Below, piece after piece: positions 11,836 to 26,200 of a stretch of 64,000 nt of DNA; the stretch's first letter is position 1; each line of letters starts with the position of its first letter. The stretch lies in NCBI GenBank assembly GCA_035222895.1, contig JAVYIG010001812.1, positions 232,930 through 296,929 of the forward strand. The letters run 5' to 3'. Position numbers and translations under genes: made by a program. The notes beneath the pieces are model-generated. The model saw only the letters and a program-made list of their open reading frames with translations. It was not told where the DNA came from and did not search any database. Origin of the DNA: Strongylocentrotus droebachiensis (Eukaryota; Echinodermata; Echinoidea; Camarodonta; Strongylocentrotidae).

Positions 11836-14800
11836 CATTCCCTGTACAGAATTATCATTTACATAATCCTCTTTCGTTCAAGCTTCATACAAATCATCTC
11901 CATCATAGTACAATGTCTCCTGCACAGAACATCCCTGTAGCCAAGGAGAATGAGTAACAAAGTGACCAAAGTTTGATATATCAAAACACAAAGACAAATA
12001 TTTCAATTTTCACATGTTTTCCATTATTCTTTTATTGCCATAAAAACACATTCTCTTCTCCTGAAGAAATATTCTTCTTTCTTCATACTCTTCATACAAT
12101 AGAACAAATGTACAACTTGTTTTTTATACAAACATGCATTGCATTGATAAGCAGAAGATCGATCACCCACTGGGGCAACACCCGAGACAAAATGCCGATA
12201 ATACAACCCCAGTTTGAAAGTTTTATCCACGACACATCCAAGCACAATTTATTTTGTATTTCTTTCATAAAAACAGATAATTCCAGTATGTTTACTGGAA
12301 CTATCTAATATGGAAGCTCAAACAGTAATCTTTTCTTGTCAAAAATAAACAAACGATAGTTGATAATCAGAAAAAAAATTTTCGCTTGATTTGGGATTTT
12401 GAACGATTATTATTTACTGTACATGTCGGGGGATCAAACATATATTCTTATAAGGTAACTTTAAAAATAAACATGCAAGAAAAAGTAATTGTCTACTTAA
12501 TGCTTTACAAAAGGTCTTACTATATCAACACTATGTCTTCAAGTTATGTGGCTCTTACGATGTGTTTATTATGGAGTAAACAGTGTGAAATGAATAAATG
12601 GTACAGCTACGCCTTGCGTATACCTATACTTAAAATTTATCATCAGTAAGAATACGATTGCAAGGATATTTAAAGGTTAAAGCACGATACCCCGTCACCT
12701 TAATGAAGTGAATGCACCAAAATCATGAGGTATCACACATGTATTTAAAGACAAAAGGAGATTAAACAAGAGTGAATAATTACATGCCTGTAAAGTTGTA
12801 ACCGGACGTTCCCTTTGAATATTAGAATATGAAATCATTGATACTTCCATGGTTCATTGAAAAACAATTAAGGAAAATCAAAAGGCACTTAAAATGTACA
12901 TGTACTTTGAAAAATTATCATTTAAAAGGTGCAGGTAGATGTATATCATCATACCTCATTATGTCCTGAAAATCTGAATGGCATCGCTTAAAACTTGGCA
13001 TGATCTTTAAAAACAAAATTGGTGTTGTAGTGTTTCAACCTAAAGATTTATGTCTTCCATCTAGACTCGTTTCTAAAATAAAACAAAAAAGATCTGCAGT
13101 GTGGTGATATCATAATTGGGAGCAGAACAGTAAACAATCCTAAATAATATGTATTGCAGAGAAACAAAACAGGATATCACAAGGCAGTTTAACAATATAC
13201 TAGAATGTATACCAGTAGCCCTTTCTAAAAATAGCTAACCCTGCATTTTAGACATCCCCCCCCCCCCCCTGAATGGTCAACATTTCCTTCGAACCACATC
13301 AGCTGATCAATTTCCTATGCGGTGATTAAAGGTTGTTTTGGCAGTAAGCAATTAGTCAGCCAGGTAGCCAAATTCATGCCAAAACCAACAAGGCCGTTAT
13401 TATAAATGATGGGCAGAATATTGTGCCGAGTTTGTGATACCCTTTCACCTTTACCCGAGTACATTGTAACAGTAAACTGAATGCATGGAAAATATATACA
13501 CTGTCATTGAGGCTGAATACATGTACATGTATAATGATCTTACGTGCCAACTCTCATAAGCGCTACTTGTAAACTTCCACCAAAACGTACAAATAGTAAA
13601 ATACAGTAGATTATGGACAATATTAAGTAAACAAACTGTTGCATCTTAGGTTGCAACGAAATAATACATCTCTGTTCAATTTCATGCAAGCCGTATGGCC
13701 ATGCACAACAGCAAAATGTAGAAAAATAAACTTATTTCAGAAAAATTACAGATGCAATGTAATATACATGTAAAGGACCCAAGAAAAAAAAGCCGATATG
13801 AAAGTCGAAACCATTCATACTATGTTACATTTGAAATTTTGAATGCACTTAATACTGACAATATTTGTCACCTCCCATGGTCCATTTGTCTCACCTACAA
13901 TGTACATGTAGGCTGTTTTCCTTCTTCATGTTGTACAACAGAGCTATCAACTCTACAGTACAATTTGTTTTCTTCCTCTCTTTTTATCTTTTTTTTCTTA
14001 CTTTCTTTCATTCTTTCTTCTTCTTGCTACCTCAAGAGGTAGACATGTATACAGAAAGCGAGCAGTCTTGGAATTCAATAATTATGAGATAAAAGGAAAG
14101 GGTGAAGAATGGCCCCACCCTGAACAATAAACATGGTGCAAATTTATCTTCAAAAGAACTACCGATGCATGCACGTGTAAATCTCATTCCAGCCTAGTTT
14201 TCTGATAATGAACAAGTAGACGACACAGTTTGTTCCTTTGGATGTCAAAAGCACTGCTTCCCACCAGTTCTTACGAAAAACTGCCAGGAAAGACCGATTT
14301 GGAAATAAACAAACCCAGGACTTTCATACAATATGAATGGGAGCAACTGAAAGATATTTTAAAGAAAAAAAACAACCATCAACAAAAACATACATCTTGT
14401 ACATGTACGCTGTAGTTTGTCTAAAACTGGATGAACGAACTGTTCTAAGAACGTACAAAAATTGCCGGTACACATTTTCTGGCATTTACTACCTTTGGTA
14501 TGAATACATTTTTATAATTGTAAAGAGAGGAAAAGTAAAAACGGGTAACAAATGGACATTTTGTTTAAACATTACAATATTTCATTTATTAAAAAGTACA
14601 CTCCTAACATGATAGTTTCTTGGAAAGGGGGGAAAAGGTGCATTGATTTCAATTGATAGTACTGATGGAAAATGTTCCAAAGTCTGTGAAAAAAACTAAC
14701 AAGTTTGTTTTGAGGTGTGACAAATTTGAAGCTGATGACATATTTCCTGTTTAGAATCCAACATTTTCAGAAAGATTTGCAAGTCCCAACATTGTAATCT

Positions 14801-15748
14801 CTTTAGATAAACAGCCAGATATCCGTCAGTTGTCACTGGCCGAGGTCAACGCTTGATTAAAAAGTGGAAAACAAACTGTCAAATACTGGTTTAATCATGT
14901 TTCTCCTTATCTGCAGCACTTGCATTATAATATACCGGTATACCCAACATATAAATGTTAATGGAAGGCTCAAATGTAGCAATGAGTTGCCTATATATAA
15001 CATGCTTATGCCCTATATATAAATTTGAAATAGAGTACAATAATACCATGTTGGACGCAACCAGATAACACTCTCTCACCAATCCACGTTTAGTCCATTT
15101 TGTATTATATTCACATCAAGGCATCGTAAGAAAAGGATAATAAAATCTCTTCAATCTATAGTTCTTTCAAGTCCATTTCATTGTTCTTTTGTCAGTTTCT
15201 GATGTTTGGGAAAGCTCTTATTCCACTATTGATTCGGCCATGGTTCCGAAACGATAACTTGGTGGTGCAAGGGCATTCCTTGACTTCACAGACACCGGAT
15301 CTACATGTACATCCAATCTATGCTCACTTGGGGGCACCTTCTACATGTACGTATCTCTCAATGCTGTCCAAGACCTTTCAGAGAAGAGAGCGACACTCGA
15401 GAGCACATCTTGGATTTGAACAAGGGTCGACTAAAATCGGCCATGATCGTTTCCAGGATGCTATTAGCTTGTAGCCAAATCGTTCGGCAGAATAGCTCTC
15501 CAATTCTCTGCTCTCAACTTTCGCTGCTTGATGCAGTTCGCCACCTTACGTGATGATATCCGTGATGGTATCCACGAAGCAGCAGCGATCCTGCAATGTT
15601 CATCTTCCTCGTTCAATTCTTTCTAACGGTTCCAGTCTTGTTCATTTCTTTCGCTAAGAAAAACGCTGCAGAACCGGCAGAAACACGAGGAGACATGCAG
15701 GGCCTCTATTGCACATATCTTGTTACGAAGCTCTCGTCTGTTTTCCGC

Positions 15749-15945
15749 TCAACATCGGTTGAAAAGGTAGACGACGAACTCGTAAGTGGCCATGATGATG
15801 GCGGTGTTGGGGATCTGTCGGACGAGGTGCGTGCCGAGACCCGCGTAGATCCCCCTGTACCTCTCTTCCTTGAAGATTGTGATTAAGGTCTGGAAGAATG
15901 TCCTGTACTTGTTCCCTTCTTGCCTTAACCTTGTCCTTGCGACCT
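15749..15945 (-). CDS. SLC25A36: Carrier exon 7, third signature and stop
   Basis: The acceptor TTCTCACAG is followed by AG that completes Glu in PHE-VARTRL. It encodes the third-repeat matrix loop and last helix and ends VVYLFNRC-stop. Confidence 0.94.
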
Positions 15946-18900
15946 CTGTGAGAATAGGGAACAATACAAGAGAAGATGATAGTAATGAGATAAGTGAGAG
16001 CACCTATAATGTCTGTTGTAAAACACCCCAACAAGAAGGTCGCAACTACACCACATCTGCTTTGTTACACAATAATTCAAGCACCAATGAACATGTTCTC
16101 TGCCTGGAGCCATAATGGCAATAATTTGCTAACAATGTACATCGAGTTAACGCATTTGTGGCTCCACACAAAAACCAATGACTGCTTATTATTTTCTATC
16201 AGGTTCCAATATACAAAGTGTTGCATAACTTATTAAATCAAAATCCGTAAATCTTCCATCCCTTGAAACAATGACTTCATGACAGTTTATCACAAAGGGC
16301 GTAACCGAACCTGCTAGATACCATCATAATTACAGAGCCCCAAGACCTAACTTACCGTGAGGATAGGCCAACGTCGAGGCAATGGTCTTGGACGTAGCTG
16401 CGGCACCCATGAAACAGACAAAGTCCCAGGGTCTGCGGTCGCTGGAAGTACTGTAGTTTTGCGCCTGGATGAGCTGCTTGATCTTCTCGTAAATCACAAA
16501 GTGGATCATCGTTTCTGAAAGCCCGGCGTAAGAGGCGGTGACACCCCGGTAGAAACCTCGCAGACCCTCTGTTTGGTAGACGTGCTTGGCGCACTTGAGC
16601 ATGTTGTTGTAGGCAGGTCCTTTCCTGTTGCATAGAAAAACAAACAAAATTCAATTATTTACTATTATGCAGGAATATTGATAAAACTCTAATGGAATGC
16701 AGTATAACTTTTTGTGTGGTTTTCTTGAAATATCTGCAGTCCTATAATATTCATTATTCTGAAAGTATCTCATTTAACATATTCAACAATGAGCAACTAT
16801 TTTCAGGTCTTTTAAAGGCATTACTTTAAAACTAATGACTTGTATTAATCAACTAATAGTCATCATGTGAACCGAATTTTCACCATTCTCGGACATTTTT
16901 TATCAGCATCTTGTTAATTGAACAAAACACAATAGTGTCAGGATTAAGTCGATAAAATGACCTAAATCAGCCGATCACGTAAACAAAATGTCACCGAAGT
17001 GCTTGCAAGTGCTCTCAACCACGTTACAGCCTTAAATCGCCAGATGTTTTCCAGTATCACAACATATTGCAATCAACCTACATGCAGCTCCACCACCCTG
17101 CTCTTTGCCCCTAAAAACCTAGAGTGCGTAAACAGACTCTTTTTCTGACACTCGAGGCTCTCCATTACATTTTAAGACTGACAAGGGATTTTGGTTGCTG
17201 AAACCAACAGCAGATTTAACAAATACATTACTACCAACGCTTGTTGAAACCGACAACCAACCCAACCTTAAATGTTTGCTAATGCCTGAGTTATTGGTTG
17301 GTTTGTTGGTGGTTTGACCGAGTATTGCCCTGGTAGGGAGATCACAAACATAATAAATAATGTACGTACCTTTCATCCAACTGCATCCTGGTCTTCACCA
17401 TCCAGATGGGGTTTGTTAATGAACACGAGATGAAACCTGGAAGAGGAAATAGAAGAAATAAAATATTTTACTCTACTCGATTGATTAACAATTAAAAAAA
17501 TATATCATCTCTTTAGAGCCAAAAGGGTGTTAACTCTGTGTAAAATGATAAGTCAATGTCCTTTCCACTTCAAACGGACAACCTGTGTACCGAAAAATAA
17601 TTCCATGTACAATCCCTATCCTCTAAATTTCAAAAAGCTGGCCATCACTATAGACTGTAGATACAAAGGCTTATTGATTTTCTGTTCCAATTTAAGCTCT
17701 CCTTCTCGATAATGATTTTCAGTCATTAACTTGATACAAGCCTTTGTAGATTTTATTTTTATCATTCAACCATTGCCACAAATACAATGCTTCTAAGCCT
17801 TTCTGCTACTAAAAAGAGTATTGGTGGAAGAAAGACTCAATGGGCTTACCTGCTGAACCTGCAGATAAGAGATGTACCAGGGATGACTCTGGGGTCAGGC
17901 GAGAGTTGAGGAAGCTCTTTGTGTTGGCGTAAGCACCAAAGTAGATGGCCCTGCATAAAGATACAACCAAAACAACATGGATGATATTCAGTCTTTTTTT
18001 TTTTAAATTTGTATTATCATCAGGAAGTATTTTCTGTTATATTGACATCAGTAGACAGGGTAGAGATCTAGTAAATTAATTAATTAATTTCAAAAGTGAC
18101 CAATCCATGATCAGAAAACATTTGGTAAAATCTGACATATTAATTTAATGGTGTTTGCATTTCATAATTATTTTTAGGGTATTGTTTATAATAAACCTAC
18201 TTGGAATTCATTTTACAATGATTGAGGATGGGGAGTATAAAATCAATTTAAAACTCTTGTTAATGTTTATGGAGCTGTTATACATGAACTTCATTAAATG
18301 CCTCTTTAAAACAAGTTAATACAGCAAGGTGTAGGCCTTTAGTAATTAATTCCTCACCTTCATGCAATTACAATGAGTCATATCTTTTTAAAGAAATTTT
18401 CTTATTAAAAGCGATTAAACAAGTTTTATGTATTTATATAAAAGTTTTTTTTTTATAGACCTACATGTACATGTACATTACTTCACATGACATATTCTAC
18501 AAGTTTTGAAAAGTTTGAAAAGTTCAATCTTTCAAAATGTTTGATAACAATGTAGGCCTACAATGGACCCTTGCCTCTTGCTATCTATTTACACACAGCG
18601 TAAACACAACCCTGAACATTGAAAACAATCCAATTGAAGAGGTTCTATCAAGGTAAAGAACATTTTAGTTTAATTAAAACTAGTGCTGTAACATCACGGA
18701 TATCTCCAATTCCGTTTAACCGCCAGTCAAAACCGGACGGTTTTCGGTTAAAGTTAAACAATTTTTTTTTGTTTTTTTGCCGACTCTATCAAGCAAGGTC
18801 CGTGTTAAAAAAACCCACGCGGGAAGGCCTTTCATTTAACTGCGAGGTGCAGCTGAATGTGTAAGATCTTTAATGTAAATTTTAAAAAAAGTACAGGACC

Positions 18901-20188
18901 TAGGATAGAACTTTGTGGTACGCCGTGTAATAGAAGAAAAATTGGAGGAATTATTATTATAAACTACAAATTGAGATCTATCAGAAAGATTACTTTCAAA
19001 CCAAGATGACAGACAAATTTGAGTGTTGTTCTACAGTGGTGATTCAACACACCGATTACTGAGCTGGGATACATTGCCAAGCATAGCGCCAGGTGGAGGG
19101 GAATAAACCGAAACTTTAAAAAAAAAAAAAAAAAAAATTATAAAAAAAAAAAAAAAAAAAAAGGGAAAACGAAACCGTCCAATTGAAAACGGAATCCGCC
19201 ATGGGCGGTCGGATACCGGACGGTTAAACGTTTGACTACATCATTAATTAAAACACATAATTCTTTATCAACCTGTATCTGAAAATAATACAGATAGCAT
19301 TGAGCAGTTTGTTGACACTGTTTGTATGACGTGCAGGTACATGTAGTTTGCAGGCACAGACCCTTGTCAATCGCAGTGCAAAACAGCATCCTACAGTGTC
19401 TGCTCTGTGAGACTAGTCTGAGAGCATACTACATTGGCTCTGTACTTAAGCTGACACAGCCAGAGACTGAGAGAGCTAGTCTAGAGAGAGTATGGCCCTG
19501 CTTTAGGCTTTGGATTGGTGGTAAAGTATCAAATTAGAGTCTGTGCCATAGCAGACTACATGTAGTTCTCGGCTTTAGGAATCATGGTCAAGCATCAAAT
19601 TAGAGTCTGTGCCTTGCAGACTAGGCTATAGGCCTCCACCCATACATACGTGGTGGTGCGTAATGGAAGAAAAGTCCCATGCCTGCCTGCACGCTGGCAA
19701 GGTGATATTCATGCACACAAAGCAAGCAAACACACTGAAGGACATAGCTAGCTCGCACACACACCCCCTCAGCTCTCCTCTCCATTGGCTAACCTTGTCC
19801 ATGCATAGCCTGCATGCCAGGGCTGGTTGTATAGCTACCAGGGCCTTGCGCATGAGTGCACCGATTCAAAAACACCAATCAATAGCAAACTATTTATAAG
19901 AATTACATTGTGTGGGATAAAGGGTTATGTCACGTGAGCCTGCGTAGGGGGGGCCTCATGAATGGATTAATTTGCAATGAAATATGCAATGAGTCAAATG
20001 TACTTGTAATTTTACAGAAGGCTTTCATGTGTAAGAGATTGCGCATAATTGCATGATCACTCATGGTAATGATTAGTCAATAACAATCATGGCAATCATG
20101 ATGGAATATTACACTGTACTGCTGACATGTGTTGTGAATCATAGGAAGAGAAAGGGAAAGGATGCATAAAGATATACATGTAGAGAGA

Positions 20189-20240
<52 letters not shown>

Positions 20241-23200
20241 AAAAGAGAGAGAGAGGAAAAGAGAGGGGAAGGGGGTGTGATGGAATATTACAGTGCACTG
20301 CTGCCAAAGGTGTTACAGATTCATGGAAGAAAACAATAGAAAGAGAAAGGATGGATACTGAGAGTGGAGAGAGAGAAAGAGTAACAGAGACAGAGAGAAA
20401 TTTAGAATGGTGGAATATAACAATGTACATGTTTACCTCCTTGGAGTGCTGTCATTGTATGAATCAAAGCATGCTTTCTCGGAATGATAAGAATGGAAAA
20501 GGATGGTGATAGATAAAGAGAGTGGGAGGTCAAACTAGAAGAATGGTGTCCACCAGAAGAATGGTCAGAAAGAAAGAAAAAAAGAAAGAAAGACAGTTGC
20601 CTAGTCCGGAGTTGGCATGTTTTTCTCTGAAACCAGCTGAAACCAGCTGAAACCAGCTGAAACCAGCTGAAACCAGTTGGGATCCTGATGCCTGGTAATT
20701 CTCTACACATTGGAAAAATTATGATAATTTTTCATCGACTTAGACCATACCTAAAACTTTGTACAGTCACATTTTGATATACATGTACGTAATGTCTCTA
20801 TACGTGTGCTTCCAAAGGACTTTGAATTTAAAAAAAAACTTTGCTTGGGTAGATCAAAAAAGGGGGATAGTATTTCAAAATAGAGAATTCTCAAAGTGGT
20901 TTTCTTTTTTATGAGTGCGAAATCGCCAACAGTCACACATGACCATACAGTCATGTATTTTATTCCCCTAAGAGTTCTCCTTTATCCACTATTTATATTT
21001 GTGCCATAACTGCGCAGGTTTAAAGGTAAAGACCAGTAATGGTCATGCGATTGCATTGTGAAAGAAACGTTGTGGAATCGATCAGAAAAGGTCGATCATC
21101 TAGCATCTAGCATCTGCAAGGTTCTGGAATCATCAAAATGATAAGAAATTTGGCTCATTCTTTGTAAAGTTACAAGCACTATACACAGAAAGATGCCAGC
21201 ACACTGTATTCTAGGCATTCATGTAACATACTGCAAGGCAGCATCCAGTTACCTGATATTTTTAGAGCCACACAGATATGAACCTGCATGGCTTCGCCAG
21301 GTATGCAAGATCAACTGCTTGCCAAGTTTTCCCTCCTTAAGTACATGTACTGTCTTTAATGTACTTTACTAGTCTGTAAGCGCAAAACCCTATATTGGAT
21401 GCTTTATTGCAACAATCAAGTACAATGTCAATGGTAATGAGTCTTGAATGAAGCCTAACCCAATCCCAATTGGTTATATCAGGGCTCTGTTTTACAAAGA
21501 TTTGATATTAATCGCAACTTATTTGCGATTGATATCAATCACAACTATGTACATAAGAGATGGGAGAATGCAAATTTGCGATTGATAAGAGGACTTGCAA
21601 TTGATTTGGATCTATCGCAACTCTTTGTAAGACAGGGCCCAGAACTCCAGAACAAGGCATGTGGACTGCAGTCTCCGTCTTTGTAGTCTACGAGCTCAGA
21701 CCTTCTGTTATGCATTACGACTGGCAAGAGGTTGTGCCTGCAAACTACACTGCACTGTAGTGATATCATGACATCATTAAGGTCAATGGCTAGCTCAGGT
21801 CGGCTTACAATACAAGCAGCAGCCTGGAATCCTTGGTAAACAACTTCAGAAGTAGCATCTCTTTGTGAAGAAGTCAATGCTAAAAGGCCTCAATGAGAGC
21901 TTATTTCAATTCAAACAAGCAAGATAGGCTAAATACATGTGCTGTTTGAGTAACCTTCCCCTACTTCAGAAATTCAACCAACATAATCGGGTGTAAGCAA
22001 GCATCAACTCCATTACAGTGGTGATAATCATCATTAAGGATCAGGTGATTCTTGTAAGTTTAAGCCTTGGTGTAAAAAAGTCCAGGGCAGTAGCTGTTTG
22101 CTCTACTCTTTCGAGAGGAATAAAAGCCTAGAAAGTCAATACTTTGATATAGGGCATAGAGTACATGTATCTGGGCTAAATGCCAATCCAATCCATATGT
22201 TGTTTTGAAAATCGCTACCACAGGCCTTACAAATAAAGAGGTATAATGCAATTGAATTATTTAGGAATGCATTTAGCATAGGAACCTGTAATTTAGTCAT
22301 TAAAGTGATATATTATCAGTAATCTACTTCACTTGTTTTAAATATTAAGAGCATTTTTTATATTTGAAATGTATATGATCCTTATAAATTGCTGCTGATG
22401 AAAATACAAAATTAGTAAGCCAATGCATAGTGCATACAACTGTTTGTCCATCAATAATGAAATCTGTTAGTCCCTGACGTGAGCATAAGCTTTATGAGAG
22501 AGAGGCAGAGGGTCACAAACAAAAAACAGAGAGACAGAGAGAGAATGTGGATAGATGGGAGGGGGGGAAACAAGAAAGGGGGAGAGGGGAAGAAATGAGA
22601 AAATAGGGTAGAGAGTAATTAAGAGAGAAAAGTAAGAGTTAGGTAGAGGGGAATTGTAGACAAGAGGAAACAGGGGAGGGGGGGAGAGAAAACAGAACGG
22701 AGAGAGGGCATTGGACAGGCGGCCACTCATTATTGACAAGTTCCTGCCTTCAGAGAGATATTACAGTTAGAGATTACGCTGATATACAAAAAAGCTATTT
22801 CAGACACGGCCTCATACGCAAGTGTAAGCTTTGCACTTCCTTCACGTTAAACTGGGGGAATGACGAGATTGTGATACATGGACAACAACAAACATCTACG
22901 CCTATACAGAATAATGTTTATTATGATTTTAGAGATCATTGATAATCAATCTGGACACTTTACCTTGGGACACATTGGATGTTGTAATCTTATCCAGGAA
23001 GGAAGATAAACAGAGCTAAGAAATCATTTCATGGTCAATTTAAAGATTAGCTTATGAACGATTGTTCAAAATGTTTGTATCTTTCAGAGGAAACATACAA
23101 TGCCCATATCGCCTCAAAACAGTTGCTCCCGCCGAGAAGATAATAAACAAATGCACTTTTTATCTAAAATGCAATCAAATTGGATCCAAAAGAAAATACA

Positions 23201-26200
23201 GGCAAGTTACAAGGTTATTACGATTGTCTTAAAGTCTTCCTGTATAGTTCAACGCCCCTTGATTTCCCAGCAAGACATGAATTAAAAACAATGGACTGCT
23301 GTTGACTAACTAAAGACACATACACTGGGACCTCTGCTGAACATAATGGAAAATGCACGGTGCTATTCAAGGCTCCATGTTGTTGTGAGACAAAAACAAA
23401 AATAGACTAGAAGTGCTCTTTGGGGGATGTATTGTAACAGGATGCTTCTACAAGTGGGATTTCGTGCCGGGTTAAGGGTCAAAGAGACTTGTTACAAGAG
23501 AGACCCTGATTTACAACCATCTCCTCCAATAATATTCAAGACTGTATGTCAATAGTAGCTGATACACACAAGCAGGGAGGATTTGTGCTAAGAATATCAA
23601 AGGGAGGGAGGGGGGTTTGGCATGAATGACCTCCATCACCCTCACTGCGATTACAAAAATAGAGGGCCTACAAATGTACATGTACACGTACACCGTCAGC
23701 CTGCACAATGCAATGCTAGTATGAAGCCTAACGTATGTTCACGAGTTGTCGCTAAATGCGAGAAGTAGGGTGGATTTTAACCTCACATCAGCTTGGTCCC
23801 TGGAAATCAGTTTGGACCATGTCCAACTCTAGAACTTAGAAGGCGCATGCAGATTTGAGGGGAAAAGGAAAGAGGAAGCTGCGTTTCCACTGTAGTAGCC
23901 ATTATTAGACCAATATACCATTATCTATGAACGTGATTCACTTCATGATTCTTGCATGGTCTATCTTTTCAAAACATGTGACAATATACATACAGTAAGG
24001 GTCAGTGAGCATTTCCTTCCATCGTATATTGTCCGGGGTATCAAAACTTTAAATTCACTTACAAACATGCTGCATGTACTTTTTCAGTGGTTCTTTTTCT
24101 CTTCACTTTGAATTTTCAATCAAATAAGGTGATATCTTTAAAAGGCCAGTGGATTTCTAATAACAGCATATACTTCTTGTAAGTCCCAACTGATTTATTT
24201 TTCATCATTCTGCCTGTGTCAAGTTGGTCAACTCATCTGATCCCTATATTGTTTACATCCATTTTGACACAACCCCAAGTTACTTCAAACGTTATCAGAT
24301 TTTTGAAGGTAGGCAAGCAAATCTGTGCAATCAGAGAGGCCATACAGACATACACAAAGAACCAAAAAGAAATCATGCAATAGCAAATGGGTATCGCTTT
24401 TAATCACTACAGTGGCCTTCAGCATTGCCATTTTGATCACAACATTGCAGCCATTGAAATGGTCACTATAGCAAATGCCAGTACGTAATCAGTGACCTTT
24501 ACTGCCATGTGATCCATGGTAATTAGTAGCCTACAATTATTTCAAAATCAAATAAATTAACAGCTAACAGCGATTAATGGCCTGCCATCAGTGCCATGTC
24601 GTAGGCCCACAGTATTACGGCTTTGGTTTTTAACGATTATCAGGAGCCTTGAGCTTTGGTGTAATAGTAATCTTAGACTTCCTTACCTGGATGGGGCTAC
24701 TCCCACAAGAGTTGGTCCCAGGCCTTTGAATAGTGCAGTTGCTCCTTCCGCTTCGATGATTTGCCTGAAACAAAAAGTTGCAAGGGTAATTAATTCTCGG
24801 GTCAGTGTTTACAAACTATGTTACATTTCCGAATCTGATTTAATTATAGATTTACGAGGCGCTTTTTTTGCACATGTGAGTCTAATCTACCCTTGTATTG
24901 TATCGATAATAGTCATGGGTGTTATTCTTATTGGTATTCACTTATTCTAGTATAAGAAAATATAATTGACACTCCTTTTCTGTTAGTTGGAAAGTTATCC
25001 TACTGTTTTCATCGTTTTCATGATTTTCCTTAGTTGTTTTTCAACAGCTCTATTACTGATGTAAAAAGCTAAAATGAGGCCGGGTGTTTTTGGGGTGGGG
25101 TAAAATTTCACTCTCATCACTTTTAAAGCTACAGAAAATGATTTCCCCTTGCTTCAATTGTTACCTTAAATTTTTTAAATGACAGTAAAATCTCAGGTCG
25201 TAGACGTCAAAGTAAATCTCAAACTATATAAAATCTAAGCATGATGTAATGACTCTAACGGGGGTCCCATGAGTCTGGTGCATAATTACACAGACCCCAA
25301 AACTGTCCTATTCAACCCCCAAAACTTATTGTGAAGACAATAGGAGCTGCGACTACTCTCATTTACTTACTTGATACATTTTACTATGCTACCGGTTCTC
25401 CTTCCGCAGTCTTCGACATGGATGATGCTGCCCCCAGTGGACACGGAAATGCCACCGGCCGGAAGCGGTCTTAACGAGGTGGTGGACGCCTGGAGCCTGG
25501 TCTTAACAATTTCTAGAGGACATGTTATGACGGCTCCGACAGTACCACCAACCCTGTAATGATAGAAAAATAAAGAAGAAAAAACTGTCATTAAATATTA
25601 AATCTTTCATACCAATTTATTTGATGAAAAGTGGCATTGACAATCAAATTAATCTTGGAAGAGATGATAGGGCAGTGATGTGTATTTATAAATGCATTGC
25701 AAGTATCATTACCAATTTACCATCATCATTATCAATGCAATTGTCATCATCATTATAATTCCATCATCACCACAGTAATCATCATCATCATCGCTATCAT
25801 CATCATCATCATTGTTATCATCTTCATTATTATCAATTTAAAATATTTTGAATCTTGACATCAAGGACAACATGTATGGAGTTTTGTATGTATTCGAGAA
25901 AACAATCTTGATCTAGACTATATAAAAGAATTTTTTTTTGGTGAAACCATAAAGCTCAAAAAGCTTGTGTAGTTTGATTTTAGAGAACCACACTTGATGC
26001 AAGAGCTTCGAGGAAACCATGAAATCATAAGCTTGGGTTACAACATCTTTGCAGATCTCTAGCGCATTGCGTCACAATTAATCTAGGGCAAGTGTGATTA
26101 CTTTAAGACTTGTTATTTAAATGTTAAGTGGTTCCAAAGTTCTAAACCTTATTTATAAGAATACTGGCAATCATTTCTAGACCCTAACCAGTTTTGTATC

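Larger units (their letters stand above)
6568..15748. other. Interval between the PXYLP1-like and carrier genes
   Basis: About 9 kb with no recognisable exon. It holds two SINE pieces, a tandem duplication at 9 kb, a CT-rich tract and C runs. The 3' UTR of the carrier gene must lie in its right-hand part; 15400-15748 is less AT-rich and is the best candidate. I could not fix a poly(A) site. Confidence 0.6.
17951..24686 (-). other. Carrier intron 3 (6.7 kb)
   Basis: The longest intron in the gene. It contains a LINE fragment with nearby poly-A runs, GA microsatellites (20189-20235, and purine-rich 22496-22700), a short decamer repeat, a foldback element at 21484 and part of a dispersed repeat at 21024. 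No exon is recognised. Confidence 0.8.

Noticed and set aside
11567-11957. Leu/Ser-rich frames that look like membrane segments
   Set aside because: Read from the CT-rich microsatellite.
20077-20509. Long Ser/Leu-rich and Arg/Glu-rich frames on opposite strands
   Set aside because: They come from the GA microsatellite.
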